Below are positions 1 to 9,446 of a DNA stretch of 64,000 nt, one piece after another. The stretch is from Halomonas sp. H10-9-1. Its GTDB lineage: Bacteria > Pseudomonadota > Gammaproteobacteria > Pseudomonadales > Halomonadaceae. Within the stretch, counting starts at the first letter, position 1. Each line of letters begins with the position of its first letter. The DNA lies in assembly GCF_040147005.1 (NCBI RefSeq), contig NZ_JAMSHO010000001.1:3717918-3781917 (forward strand), given 5' to 3'. The position numbers were made by a program, and so were the translations under genes. The notes under the pieces are model-generated. The model saw only the letters and a program-made list of their open reading frames with translations. It did no database searches and had not been told where the DNA came from.

Positions 1-510
1 TTGAGACTGTTTCTTGCGCTGGAACCGCCCCCCGAGCTGCGTGCGCGGCTGGGGGCGCTGGCCGATATCGCCCGGGCCCGCTGCGGCGGGCGGCGGGTGT
101 CGGACGCCAGCCTGCACCTGACCCTGGCCTTCCTCGGCGAGGTGGAAGCGGCGCAGGCCGAGGCGCTGGTGGCGTGGCTGCAGGGCGAGACGCCCGCGGG
201 TGGCGAGTGGCACCTGGATTGCTGGGGCGCCTTTCGGCGCCCTGGCATCGTCTGGGTCGGGGGGAGAACGCCCGACCCGGCACTCACCGCGCTGCAGGCG
301 CGGCTATGGGATGGGCTGGAGCGCCTGGGCCATGGCGGGCGGCCGTCACGCTTCATGCCGCACGTCACCCTGCTGCGGCGGTCGCGGCACCTGTCGACCG
401 AGGCGCTGCCGCCGGTCGAGCTTGCCTGGCGCTGGCGACGGCTGACCCTGCTGCGCTCCTTCACCCTGGACGACGGGCCTCGCTACGAGGTCCTGGCGCG
501 CTCGGCTTGA
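1..510 (+). CDS. thpR: RNA 2',3'-cyclic phosphodiesterase (ThpR/LigT family)
   Basis: 169-residue 2H phosphoesterase. The two catalytic H-x-T-L motifs are visible as HLTL near residues 39-42 and HVTL near residues 121-124, at the spacing expected for the family. Members hydrolyse RNA 2',3'-cyclic phosphodiesters and show RNA ligase activity in vitro; they are soluble and cytoplasmic. The N-terminus (MRLFLALEPP) looks complete, so the TTG at base 1 is a plausible start, but its ribosome-binding site lies outside the window. Convergent with the next gene, 20 bp away. Confidence 0.88.
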   Translation: MRLFLALEPPPELRARLGALADIARARCGGRRVSDASLHLTLAFLGEVEAAQAEALVAWLQGETPAGGEWHLDCWGAFRRPGIVWVGGRTPDPALTALQARLWDGLERLGHGGRPSRFMPHVTLLRRSRHLSTEALPPVELAWRWRRLTLLRSFTLDDGPRYEVLARSA

Positions 511-530
511 GCGGCCGGCGCGTAGGCGCC

Positions 531-1403
531 TCAGGCCTTCTCGGGCAGAAAGCCCCCCTCCCTGAGTACCTGGGCGTAGCCCTCACGGAAGCTGGAATAG
601 CGGAACTGGTAGCCGCTCTCCAGCAGCCGGGCATTGCTGCAGCGCTTGCTGGCGCGGCGGCGCAGCGGCGACTGGATGGTCTCGGTCGCCTCGACCTTGA
701 GCTGCTTGGCCAGCCAGGCCATCACATCGTGCAGTGGCGCCGGCTCGCAGTCGGTGGCCAGGTAGAGCTCATCGACGGCCTCGCCGTCGAGCACCCGGCC
801 GATCAGGTGCGCCAGCACTCCGGCGCAGTCGTCGCGGTGGATGCGATTGGTGTACATGGCGGGGCTGGGGGGGGCGATGCGCCCCTCGCCGACCTGGCGG
901 ATCAGGCGGTCGCGGCCGGGACCGTAGATGCCCGAGAAGCGCACCACGCTACCGGGCAGGGTATGCTCGAGCAGCACCCGCTCGGCCTCGTACATCAGCT
1001 GACCCGCGAAGCCGGTGGGTTCGGTGGGGCTCGTCTCGTCCACCGTCTCGCCGTCGCGCTGGGCATAGACGCTGGTGGAGGAGACGAAGAAGACGTGTCG
1101 CGGCGGCACCTCACGGGTGCCGAACTCGGCCAGGGTCGCCGCCAGTCCCTCGGGATAGGCGGCCCGATAGGCGGCCTCCTCGAAGCGGTCGGCGCTGGCC
1201 ACGTAGACCACGATCTCCGCATCCGGCAGCGCCGCCAGGCTGCTCGGGTCGGTGAGGTCGATGGCGGCCGTCTCGAGCCCGCTGTCGGCCAGCGCCTGGA
1301 CGTTACGCCGGGCGCCAATCACCCGCTGCCCCGCCTCCTGCAGGCGCCGCCCCAGCGCGGTGCCGATGTCCCCGCAACCTAGAATCAGTGTGGTTGTCTT
1401 CAC
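531..1403 (-). CDS. NAD(P)-dependent epimerase/SDR-family protein (YeeZ-like)
   Basis: 290 residues with an N-terminal Rossmann nucleotide-binding motif (GCGDIGTALG, about residues 9-18) followed by an extended-SDR body with a VSSTSVY segment and a downstream YxxxK-like region (YEAERVL). This resembles the YeeZ/NAD-dependent epimerase group, whose substrate is not established. The start is GTG at 1403. It is divergent from oxyR with only 67 bp between them, so the promoters must be close or overlapping. A redox link to OxyR is possible but is only suggested by position. Confidence 0.75.
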   Translation of the reverse strand: MKTTTLILGCGDIGTALGRRLQEAGQRVIGARRNVQALADSGLETAAIDLTDPSSLAALPDAEIVVYVASADRFEEAAYRAAYPEGLAATLAEFGTREVPPRHVFFVSSTSVYAQRDGETVDETSPTEPTGFAGQLMYEAERVLLEHTLPGSVVRFSGIYGPGRDRLIRQVGEGRIAPPSPAMYTNRIHRDDCAGVLAHLIGRVLDGEAVDELYLATDCEPAPLHDVMAWLAKQLKVEATETIQSPLRRRASKRCSNARLLESGYQFRYSSFREGYAQVLREGGFLPEKA

Positions 1404-1470
1404 CTTTTCCCTGCCCCCTGATAAAAAGTCCCTATTGGAATTTCAAGAGGATGCCTGCAAGGCAACCAGC

Positions 1471-2391
1471 ATGACTCTAACAGAACTCCGCTACATCGTG
1501 ACACTGGCCCAGGAACGCCACTTTGGTCGTGCCGCCGAGCGCTGCTTCGTCTCCCAGCCGACCCTGTCGGTGGCGGTGAAGAAGCTCGAGGAGGAGCTCG
1601 GCGTGCCGCTCTTCGAGCGCTCCAAGTCTACGGTCCAGGTCACGCCGCTCGGCGAGAAGATCGTCGAGCAGGCCCAGCGGGTGCTGGAACAGGCCAGCGT
1701 GATCAAGGAGCTGGCCACCGCCGGCCGCGACCAGCTGGCGAGTCCCCTGCGCATCGGCGCCATCTACACCATCGGCCCCTACCTCTTCCCCCACCTGGTG
1801 CCGGAACTGGCCCGCAGCGCCCCCCAGATGCCGCTCTATATCGAGGAGGGCTTCACCGGCAACTTGCGCCGCAAGCTGCGCAACGGAGAGCTCGACGCCA
1901 TCATCATCGCCCTGCCCTTCACCGAGACCGACGTGCTCACCAAGGCGCTGTATGAGGAGGAGTTCGAGGTACTGGTACCGGCGGATCACCCCATGGCCGG
2001 CCGCGACTGCGTGCACAAGGAGGAGTTGCTCCAGGAGCGCCTGCTGCTGCTCGGCGAGGGACACTGCTTCCGCGACCAGATCCTCGAGGCCTGTCCGGCG
2101 ATCAGCCAGAAGCTCGCCAGTCCCCACAATACCCTGACCGCCGAGGGCGGGTCGCTGGAGACCATCCGCCACATGGTGGCCTCCAAGCTCGGCATCACGG
2201 TGCTGCCGCGCTCTGCCATCGGCACCGTCCACTACGAGAGTGGCCTGCTGGCCAGCTTGCCCTTCGCATCTCCCGCACCGATGCGCACCGTGGCCATCGC
2301 CTGGCGCGCCAGCTTCCCGCGGCCCAAGGCGATCGACGCCATCACCGACGCCGTCGCCCGCTGCCGGCGGACCGACCCCGCCCCAGCATGA
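1471..2391 (+). CDS. oxyR: Hydrogen-peroxide sensor, LysR-family regulator OxyR
   Basis: 306 residues: LysR winged helix at the N-terminus (MTLTELRYIVTLAQ) and a substrate-binding-type sensor domain. The redox pair is present at exactly the E. coli positions: Cys199 in GEGHCFRDQ and Cys208 in ILEACPA. Oxidation of this pair to a disulfide activates the family. The ATG at 1471 is chosen because it gives the canonical LysR start; the open frame extends further upstream without family similarity. Its stop overlaps the recG start by 4 bp (ATGA), so both are probably co-transcribed. Confidence 0.95.
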   Translation: MTLTELRYIVTLAQERHFGRAAERCFVSQPTLSVAVKKLEEELGVPLFERSKSTVQVTPLGEKIVEQAQRVLEQASVIKELATAGRDQLASPLRIGAIYTIGPYLFPHLVPELARSAPQMPLYIEEGFTGNLRRKLRNGELDAIIIALPFTETDVLTKALYEEEFEVLVPADHPMAGRDCVHKEELLQERLLLLGEGHCFRDQILEACPAISQKLASPHNTLTAEGGSLETIRHMVASKLGITVLPRSAIGTVHYESGLLASLPFASPAPMRTVAIAWRASFPRPKAIDAITDAVARCRRTDPAPA

Positions 2392-4499
2392 GCGCCGACC
2401 CCATGGCTCTCGACGCGCCGGTCACGTCGCTCAAGGGTGTCGGCGAGGCACTGGCCCAGAAGCTCTCCCGGCTGCGTATCGACAACGTGGGCGACCTGCT
2501 CTTCCATCTGCCGCTGCGCTATCAGGACCGCACCCGCATCACCCCCATCGGCACCCTGCGCGCCGGTCACGAGGCGGTGGTGGAGGGCGAGGTGATTGCC
2601 GCCGAGGTGGTGCGCGGCCGCCGCCGCAGCCTGCTGGTACGCTTGCGTGACGGTAGTGGCCTGCTCAGCCTGCGCTTCTTCCACTTCTCGCCGGCCCAGC
2701 AGCAGCAGTTCCAGCCCGGCACCTGGGTACGCGGCTTCGGCGAGGCCCGCGCCGGCGCCACCGGCCTGGAGCTCTACCACCCGGAATACCGCCTGCTCAA
2801 GGCCGATGCCCCCCCGGTAGAAGACCACCTGACACCGATCTATCCCGCTACCGAGGGGCTCCACCAGAGCCGCCTGCGGGCGCTGATCGAGCAGGCCCTG
2901 GCGCGCCTGGACGACGCCCCGGAGGCGCTGCCCGACTGGATCACCGCGGACCTGCGTGAACGCTTCCGGCTGCCCGAACTGCACCGCTGCCTGCACGTGC
3001 TGCACCAACCGCCGCCGGAGATCGACCCCGAACAGCTCGCCGGTGGCCGCCACCCGGCCACCCGCCGCCTGGCGCTGGAGGAGCTGCTCGCCCACCGCCT
3101 CAGCCTGCAGGCGGTGCGCCTGCGCATCCAGCAGGATGGCGCCCCGGCACTGTCCTCGGGGCGCGGCCTGCAGGCGCGCTTCCTGACCCAGCTGCCCTTC
3201 TCGCTGACCGCCGCCCAACGCCGGGTGCTCGATGAGATCGCCGCCGACCTGGCCCGGGAGGTACCGATGCTGCGCCTGGTACAGGGCGACGTGGGCTCCG
3301 GCAAGACGGTGGTGGCCGCCATGGCGGCACTCTCCGCCATCGCCGGCGACTGCCAGGCGGCCATGATGGCGCCCACCGAGATACTCGCCGAGCAGCACTA
3401 CCGCGCCTTCCGGGCCTGGTTCGCGCCGCTGGGCATCGAGGTGGCGTGGCTGGCCGGCAAGCTCAAGGGCAAGGCGCGCCTGGATACCAAGGCCGCCATT
3501 CAGGACGGGCGCGCACGAATGGTGGTGGGTACCCATGCACTCTTCCAGGACGACGTGCACTTCCAGCGCCTGGGTCTGGCGATCGTCGACGAGCAGCACC
3601 GCTTCGGCGTGCACCAGCGCCTGGCGCTGCGCGAGAAAGGCAAAAAGGGCGAGAAGGGCGAGGCCGGCGGCCTCACCCCCCACCAGTTGGTGATGACCGC
3701 GACCCCCATCCCGCGCACCTTGGCGATGAGCGCCTACGCCGACCTGGATGTCTCGGTGATCGACGAGCTGCCCCCCGGGCGCACGCCGGTGAAGACCGTG
3801 GCGATGCCCGGCGAGCGGCGTCCCGAGGTGGTCGAGCGCATCCGCCACGCCTGCGCCGAGGGGCGTCAGGCCTACTGGGTCTGCACGCTGATCGAGGAGT
3901 CGGAGGTGCTGGAGTGCCAGGCCGCCGAGGCGACTCGGGACGAACTTGTCGAGGCGCTGCCGACGCTCGCCATCGGCCTGGTCCACGGGCGCATGAAGGC
4001 CGCCGAGAAAGCGGCGGTGATGGACGCCTTCAAGGCCGGGGAGCTGGACCTGCTGGTGGCCACCACGGTGATCGAGGTGGGGGTCGACGTGCCCAACGCC
4101 AGCCTGATGATCATCGAGAACCCCGAACGGCTGGGGCTCTCCCAGTTGCACCAGCTACGCGGCCGGGTGGGGCGCGGCGCCACCCACAGTTTCTGCGTGC
4201 TGCTCTACCACCCGCCGCTGTCAGCCCACTCCCGGGAGCGCCTGGCGGTGATGCGCGAGACCAGCGACGGCTTTCGCATCGCCGAGAAGGACCTGGAGCT
4301 ACGCGGCCCCGGCGAGGTGCTGGGCACCCGCCAGACGGGCCTGGCACAGATGAAGATCGCCGACCTGGAGCGCGACGCCGACCTGCTGGACCGCGTTGCC
4401 CCCCTGGCCGAGGCGCTGATGGCCACCCACCCCGAGGCCAGCCAGCCCCTGATCCGTCGCTGGCTCGGCGAGGAGGCCGGCCGCTACGGGCAAGTGTGA
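2388..4499 (+). CDS. recG: ATP-dependent DNA helicase RecG
   Basis: 703 residues, full length for RecG. Order: N-terminal wedge/OB domain (about 1-250; SLKGVGEALAQKL at the start), SF2 helicase core with Walker A GDVGSGKT (about 303-310) and DExH-type box DEQH (about 400), then the C-terminal helicase half ending in the family's typical tail. RecG remodels stalled replication forks and branch-migrates Holliday junctions. It overlaps oxyR by 4 bp, linking an oxidative-stress regulator with a fork-repair helicase. It converges with the FUSC gene, 25 bp away. Confidence 0.97.
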   Translation: MSADPMALDAPVTSLKGVGEALAQKLSRLRIDNVGDLLFHLPLRYQDRTRITPIGTLRAGHEAVVEGEVIAAEVVRGRRRSLLVRLRDGSGLLSLRFFHFSPAQQQQFQPGTWVRGFGEARAGATGLELYHPEYRLLKADAPPVEDHLTPIYPATEGLHQSRLRALIEQALARLDDAPEALPDWITADLRERFRLPELHRCLHVLHQPPPEIDPEQLAGGRHPATRRLALEELLAHRLSLQAVRLRIQQDGAPALSSGRGLQARFLTQLPFSLTAAQRRVLDEIAADLAREVPMLRLVQGDVGSGKTVVAAMAALSAIAGDCQAAMMAPTEILAEQHYRAFRAWFAPLGIEVAWLAGKLKGKARLDTKAAIQDGRARMVVGTHALFQDDVHFQRLGLAIVDEQHRFGVHQRLALREKGKKGEKGEAGGLTPHQLVMTATPIPRTLAMSAYADLDVSVIDELPPGRTPVKTVAMPGERRPEVVERIRHACAEGRQAYWVCTLIEESEVLECQAAEATRDELVEALPTLAIGLVHGRMKAAEKAAVMDAFKAGELDLLVATTVIEVGVDVPNASLMIIENPERLGLSQLHQLRGRVGRGATHSFCVLLYHPPLSAHSRERLAVMRETSDGFRIAEKDLELRGPGEVLGTRQTGLAQMKIADLERDADLLDRVAPLAEALMATHPEASQPLIRRWLGEEAGRYGQV

Positions 4500-4524
4500 C
4501 GACCGCAAGCCTGCATCGTCCCGC

Positions 4525-6658
4525 TCAAGGCTGATCCTCGATCAGCCGCGCCGCGGCCTCTCGCAGCGGCGCCAGCTGATCGCCGATCAGCTCCAGCTGG
4601 GCCCCCAGCAGGGTGTCCGACGCCGCCTCGGCCGCCACCAGGGCCGCGCCGGGGTCGATCGGCTCGCGCCGCTCCAGCGCCCAGGCCAGCGCGTCCAGCT
4701 CGGCGAGCAGCGCCGCGGCCCTGGCACTCTCCGCCGGCGTCACCCCGCGGCTCTCGCCGCGATGGGCCCCCAGGGCGGAGAGATAATTGAGCAGGGTGTG
4801 GGCGTGGAGCAGGAAGGGCAGCCCGCGCTCGGCGTCGCGGCGGAAGGGCCCCGGCTCCTGCTGCACGTTGGCCAGCATGGCGGCGAGCTCCGCGTCGGCG
4901 TTGTGAGCATTGCGACGGGCCAGGCGATAGGCCAGGTCGTCGCGCTTGCCGCTGGCATACTGCTCGACCAGCGCCGCCAGGTAGTCGCGCCCGGCCGCCA
5001 GGGTGGCGGCTGCCTGGCGATGCAGCCGCCTGCCCTGCCAGTCGGGCAGGATCGTCAGCACGGCAAGCCCGGCGATGCCGGCGCCCAGCAGGGTATCCAG
5101 GAGACGCGGCCAGATCAGCCCGAAGCCATCCCCTACCTGGTTGAAGCAGCTCAGCACCATCAGGGTGATCGCCGCCGTGGCCAGGGTGTAGTGCCGCCCG
5201 CGCAGGGCGAAGAAGGCGACCCCGGCGACCACCGCGATCCCCGCCTGGAGCGCCGGCGACGGGAACAGGCTGATCAGCGCCCAGCCCGCCACCAGCCCCA
5301 GCACCGTGCCCAGGATGCGCTGCCACAGGAAGCGCCGGGTGGCGCCGAAGCTGGGCCGGCACACGAACAGGCTGGTCAGCAGGATCCAGTAGCCCTGGGT
5401 GGGGTGGATCAGGTGCAGTAGCGCATAGCCGGCGACCAGGGTGGCAGCCAGCCGCACGGCATGACGGAACACCGGGGAGCGCGGGGTCAGCTGCGCCTGC
5501 AGGCGCTCCGCCACGTCGCCCAGGCCGTGGGGCGTGCGGTCATGGAGCGCATCATCGTCCCCCCACGCCGCGCTCGGGGTGGCGAGCACCGGCCAGGGCC
5601 CGTCCCAGGGTCGCCAGGTTATCGGCCACGGCCTCCAGGGCGGGCAGCAGCGGCTGGCGCTCGGCGGGCAGCGTCCCCCGCAGGTGCGCCAGGGAGGCCT
5701 CCAGGTCGACCAGCGCCTGCTCGCTGGGGGCCAGGTCGAAGGAGCGCTTGAGCAGCAGGCCCCGGGCCAGGGTCCGGCACGCCTCGCCCTGGGCCTGGAG
5801 CACCCGCTGGACGCGGAACAGCACGTCGTGGTGGAAGAAGGCCTCGGCCAGCTCGGCGTAGGGGGAGTGGGAGGAGCTGGCCCGCTCGTGGATATCCTGG
5901 GCGATGAAATAGAGGCGCAGGTAGCGCGCCAGCCGCGGTGAGGCGCGCTGCCCCTCCAGGCGCCGAAAGAGGCGCTCCTTGGCGTCGTTGAGGGCCTCCA
6001 CCACCCGGCCGTTCTGGCGCGCCAGCTCCAGGCGCCGGCTCTCCACGTCCAGTCCGCGCAGCGGCTCGAAGAGCGCCGCCTTGAGGCCGAGGTAGCGGGC
6101 CAGCTCGCGGTAGACCCGCGCCATGGCCAGCTGCAGCGGCTGACGCGAGAAGAGCGCACACCACGCCACCGAGATCGCCCCGTACCAGGCGGCGCCGCCC
6201 ACCAGCAGCGCCGGCTCCCGCCACAACTCACCCAGCGCCGGGCTGCCGCGCTGCTCGAGGCTGATCAGGGTGTAGATGGTCAGGATCAGGGTGGCGTTGG
6301 CGATGGTCGCATAGCGCTGGCTGACCGCGCCGAGCATGGTCATGCCGAAGGCCGCCAGGCCCAGGGTCACCGCCAGGGGCCAGGGGTGCGTGAAGAGCAG
6401 TTCCATCGCCAGGGAGGCCAGCACAAAGCAGGCCAGGGTGACCAGCAGGGCGGCAAGCCGGCCGGGCCAGTCATCATCGGTCTCGGCCAGGGCACTGGCG
6501 ATGGCGCCCAGGAACAGCGGAATCAGGCTGGCCATGTCGCCACGCCACCAGCACAGCAGCGTGATACCGGCCAGGGCGATGAAGACCCGCAGGCTGTAGG
6601 CGGCGGGCTCGAGGGTCCAGAAGCGGCGCAGGACCAGGGAGGGGGACATGGCGGGCAC
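4525..6658 (-). pseudogene. FUSC-family (YccS/YhfK-like) membrane protein, interrupted by a frameshift
   Basis: Two halves of one FUSC-type protein lie in adjacent frames. The N-terminal part (6658 to 5552, 368 residues) has about six membrane segments and a cytoplasmic helical region, ending at a premature TGA. The C-terminal part continues in the +1 frame from about 5575 to 4525, with a second membrane block (HPTQGYWILLTSLFVCRPSF) and a long cytoplasmic tail. The frames meet at a run of six G (minus strand; + strand 5559-5564). Removing one G restores one protein of about 710 residues. The family is linked to efflux of aromatic or lipophilic compounds; substrate unknown here. It may be a real mutation or a sequencing error. 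Confidence 0.8.
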
Positions 6659-6671
6659 GAGTCTCCCGCGC

Positions 6672-7028
6672 TCAGAGGTGGCGCAGCAGCTTCTGCAGGC
6701 GCTGGAGATCGGCGGCGTCGCCGACCAGGCGCACGCGCCCCTCCATCATGCCGTCGAGGAAGGCCTGCTGGGTCGGCTTGCGCAGCACCTCGAGTGCGGT
6801 GGCCGCATCTGCGAAGCGTAGCTCCAGGTCCAGGTCCACCGGCAGGCCGCGACCATGCTCGATACCGCGGGGCGACATGCGATAGTGGCGGGCGATGGAG
6901 AGGTCCTCGGTGGCGACCCCCCAGTCGAGGCCGCGCATCTCGCCGAGCAGCTCGCGGAAGCGAGGGTTGCGACGCAGGGCGCGGCCGAGCAGCCAGCCCA
7001 GCACCCAGAGCATCAGTTTCAGCTTCAT
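6672..7028 (-). CDS. Small SCP2-like protein of unknown function
   Basis: 118 residues starting MKLKLMLWVLGWLLGRALRR, a hydrophobic, positively edged N-terminus that could be a membrane anchor or an amphipathic helix. The rest (about 45-118) has alternating strands and a pattern reminiscent of sterol-carrier-protein-2-like lipid-binding folds (FxDAATALEVLRKPTQQAF, then a GRVRLVGD strand). No catalytic motif is visible. The stop lies 13 bp before the start of the FUSC gene on the same strand, so the two may be co-transcribed. I do not recognise a specific family; the SCP2 resemblance is an inference. Confidence 0.6.
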   Translation of the reverse strand: MKLKLMLWVLGWLLGRALRRNPRFRELLGEMRGLDWGVATEDLSIARHYRMSPRGIEHGRGLPVDLDLELRFADAATALEVLRKPTQQAFLDGMMEGRVRLVGDAADLQRLQKLLRHL

Positions 7029-7065
7029 GTCATCACCACCGGAGCCCTGGAGGGTGGAAACAAAG

Positions 7066-7094
7066 ACGCCTGGCGCCGGAACCTGGCCAGGCGT
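7066..7094 (-). terminator. Terminator hairpin downstream of HU
   Basis: Inverted repeat with 9-bp arms ACGCCTGGC and GCCAGGCGT. On the minus strand the stem is followed by a T-rich tract (CTTTGTTTCC). It lies 22 bp after the HU stop codon, in the direction of HU transcription. Confidence 0.7.
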
Positions 7095-7115
7095 CCCGGG
7101 GTTACTTTCCCGGGG

Positions 7116-7391
7116 TTACTTGGCGACGGCGTCCTTGAGGCCCTTGCCCGGCTTGAAAGCCACCGTCTTGCTGGCCGGAATGATCAGCGGCTGGCCGGTC
7201 TGGGGATTCTTGCCGGTGCGTGCGGCGCGCTCGCGCACGGCGAAGGTGCCGAAGCCGATCAGCGAGACATCCTGCCCCTGGGAGACACTCCCGGTGATCT
7301 CGTCGAGGATGACATTGAGGACCTGGCTCGCCTTGTCCTTCGACAGGTCGGCACGCTCGGCAATCGCCGCCGCGAGTTCTGGTTTACGCAT
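7116..7391 (-). CDS. hupB: DNA-binding protein HU (beta type)
   Basis: 91 residues, the normal HU length, beginning MRKPELAAAIAERADLSKDK. The DNA-binding arm signature GFGTFAVRERAARTGKNPQTG (about residues 46-66) and the conserved C-terminal AFKPGKGLKDAV are intact. HU bends DNA and organises the nucleoid. The start at 7391 is fixed by a strong ribosome-binding site (AGGAGG, 5 bp upstream); a longer in-frame extension is not HU-like. It stands alone with its own terminator. The 157 bp upstream, up to the flavoprotein stop, hold no other gene. Confidence 0.95.
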   Translation of the reverse strand: MRKPELAAAIAERADLSKDKASQVLNVILDEITGSVSQGQDVSLIGFGTFAVRERAARTGKNPQTGQPLIIPASKTVAFKPGKGLKDAVAK

Positions 7392-7548
7392 ACAATCCTC
7401 CTGGTGTGGCACGGGATCCCGGCGCATGGCTCGGGACGTTGTTGTCATGGCAGACGGCGCCCGGCGTTCGCCCGGTGATGGATCGGGCGACGGACGAGTG
7501 GCGTCGCAGGGTGCGCTGCGGCGACCGCCTCGGGCCGCCATCGCCGAC

Positions 7549-8709
7549 CTAGCCTAACAACGCCGGCGCAGCCCGCGCCAGTTCGACTTTCCGACGCACG
7601 CAGGCCCCTGTCAACGCAAATCCGATCAAACGTCCGTCCTCGGCCTCCGCCAGGGCCGTGAGATCCCCCCCTTCGCCCTCGATCCGCCAGCGTGCCGGAG
7701 CGCGCGTAGGCGGTAGTGCCACCACCGGCAGCAGCGGCGTCTTGACCAGCACCGGCCAGGCTCCGTAATGCACCGGGGTGGGGGTGCCAGTCAGGGTCCG
7801 GGCCAGGGCCTTGGCGCCGGCCTGCAGGGGCTGCACATACATGGCGTTGAGGCCATCGACGCAGGCCACATCGCCCAGCGCGAAGACCTCCGCCACCGAG
7901 GTGGCCAGGGTACGATCGGTATGGATGCCCGCGGCGCTCACCTCGAGGCCCGCCGCCTCGGCCAGCGCGGTGCGGGGCGACAGGCCGGTGGCCAGCAGGA
8001 CCAGGTCGGCCCCCACGGCCTCACCACCCTCGAGACACACCCGCGCCTCGCTACCTTCGGCCTCGAGGCTCGCGACTCCAACGCTCAGGTGCAGGTCCAT
8101 GCCGGCCTCCCGGAAGGCCTCGCCCAGCGCTCGACCCAGTGGTTCGGGAAGCAGGCGCGGCAGCGGCGTGGCCTCCGGCGCCACCAGGCTCACCCGGTGA
8201 CCGCCGGCCAGCAGGTCATTGGCGAACTCGCAGCCCACCAGGCCGGCACCGATGATGACGACCCGCGCCGGCCGGCCCAGGCCGCTCAACGCGGCATGGA
8301 AGGCGCGGTAATCGTCCAGGTCGTTGACCGTCATCACCCGCCCGGCCAGCGCCTCGGGCACCCGGAAGGGCGACACCGGCGCCGCCCCGGTGGCCAGCAC
8401 CAGCGTCCCATAGGCCAGCCGCTCCTCGCCGATGCACAGGGTGCGGGTCGCCGTATCGATGGCCTCGACCCGGGTCTGGGTGCGCACTACGGCGTTCAGC
8501 GACTCGGCGGTCGCGAGGGCGCCGCGGGTGGCCAGCCGTTCGGGCGGCAGGCCCTTGGCGAAGCCGGTGGAGAGCAGCGGCTTGGCGTAGTCGTCGCCGG
8601 CATCGGCGGTGATCAGGGTCACCGGCCGTTCGGCATCCAGGGCACGCAGCTGGCGCAGCAGGCCGAGGCCCGCCATGCCGCTGCCGAGGATGGTCAGGGG
8701 GGCACTCAT
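7549..8709 (-). CDS. FAD-dependent oxidoreductase (rubredoxin reductase / NorW-like)
   Basis: 386 residues with two dinucleotide-binding motifs: FAD site GSGMAGLG near the N-terminus and NAD(P)H site GAGLVGCEFA near residue 150, followed by the second FAD motif (FALGDVA). This is the pyridine-nucleotide-disulfide oxidoreductase fold without a redox-active CxxxxC pair, as in rubredoxin reductases and NorW. The partner is probably a rubredoxin, but none is next to it. The ATG at 8709 follows GAGGAGAG. It is divergent from ubiC across 58 bp. Confidence 0.82.
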   Translation of the reverse strand: MSAPLTILGSGMAGLGLLRQLRALDAERPVTLITADAGDDYAKPLLSTGFAKGLPPERLATRGALATAESLNAVVRTQTRVEAIDTATRTLCIGEERLAYGTLVLATGAAPVSPFRVPEALAGRVMTVNDLDDYRAFHAALSGLGRPARVVIIGAGLVGCEFANDLLAGGHRVSLVAPEATPLPRLLPEPLGRALGEAFREAGMDLHLSVGVASLEAEGSEARVCLEGGEAVGADLVLLATGLSPRTALAEAAGLEVSAAGIHTDRTLATSVAEVFALGDVACVDGLNAMYVQPLQAGAKALARTLTGTPTPVHYGAWPVLVKTPLLPVVALPPTRAPARWRIEGEGGDLTALAEAEDGRLIGFALTGACVRRKVELARAAPALLG

Positions 8710-8767
8710 GGCTCTCCTCGTCGAGGAAGGGGGATGGTGGCGCATGGTACACTACCCGGCCTCAAGG

Positions 8768-9334
8768 ATGGACACGGAGCCCGTGGTGCCCGATTCCTCA
8801 CGTCACGCCCTGGCCGGCCCGGCGCGCTGGCTGCCGCTGGCCGCCGCACACCCCGCCATGAGCCCCGTCTGGCGGCGCTGGGTCGGCTCCCGGGATTCGC
8901 TGACCCTGCGCCTCACCGAGGCCGGCCGGCCGCGCCCCTTCCGGGTCCAGCTGCTCGACCAGCGCACCGGCACCCCGCGGCGCGACGAGGCGAAAGCCCT
9001 CGGCCTGCCGCCGGGACGCCAGGCCTGGCTGCGCGAGGTGGCGCTGTGCCTGGACGAGGCGCCCTGGGTAGTGGCGCGTTCGGTGGCCCCCCTGGAGGGT
9101 CTGCCCGCCCATGACCTGGGGCATCTCGGCGAACGCTCCCTGGGCTCCTGGCTGTTCCGCCAGCCGGACCTCGCACGCGGCGAGATCGAGGTGACCCGCA
9201 GCCCTGCCGGCTTCCATCCGGGCCGCGGCCCCTGGGGGCGCCGCTCGCTGTTTCGCCACGGCGACTTCCGCGTCCTGGTGCAGGAGTGGTTCCTCGACGC
9301 CATGGCGGATGACCTCGGCCTGCCTTCGCGCTAG
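8768..9334 (+). CDS. ubiC: Chorismate lyase (chorismate--pyruvate lyase)
   Basis: About 188 residues. It shows the UbiC pattern [19 protein letters not shown], a central [19 protein letters not shown] segment and the C-terminal [19 protein letters not shown]. UbiC splits chorismate into 4-hydroxybenzoate and pyruvate, the first committed step of ubiquinone synthesis, in the cytoplasm. UbiA, which uses the product, follows 112 bp later on the same strand. The start is uncertain: ATG 8768 has poor spacing to its purines, and GTG 8786 with GGAG upstream is an alternative. Confidence 0.9.
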   Translation: MDTEPVVPDSSRHALAGPARWLPLAAAHPAMSPVWRRWVGSRDSLTLRLTEAGRPRPFRVQLLDQRTGTPRRDEAKALGLPPGRQAWLREVALCLDEAPWVVARSVAPLEGLPAHDLGHLGERSLGSWLFRQPDLARGEIEVTRSPAGFHPGRGPWGRRSLFRHGDFRVLVQEWFLDAMADDLGLPSR

Positions 9335-9446
9335 GCTCTGGGGTTCCCGATGCCCAAGGGCGCCGGTAGCGCGCCTCCCCGAAGACGTATCGCCGGAACA
9401 GCCCCGTCCGCGCATCCCCCCACCCCACACCCACTACGAGGTAGAG

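Noticed and set aside
2388..2400. Programmed frameshift at the oxyR-recG overlap
   Set aside because: The ATGA overlap is ordinary translational coupling; both genes have complete ends.
2232..4151. 639-codon open frame on the minus strand across recG
   Set aside because: Low-complexity, His/Gln/Gly-rich product without domains; it mirrors the GC-rich codon bias of recG, which is clearly the real gene.
4529..4547. Terminator between recG and the FUSC gene (GGCTGATC/GATCAGCC)
   Set aside because: Perfect 8-bp stem but it lies in the FUSC coding end and lacks a T tract on either strand.
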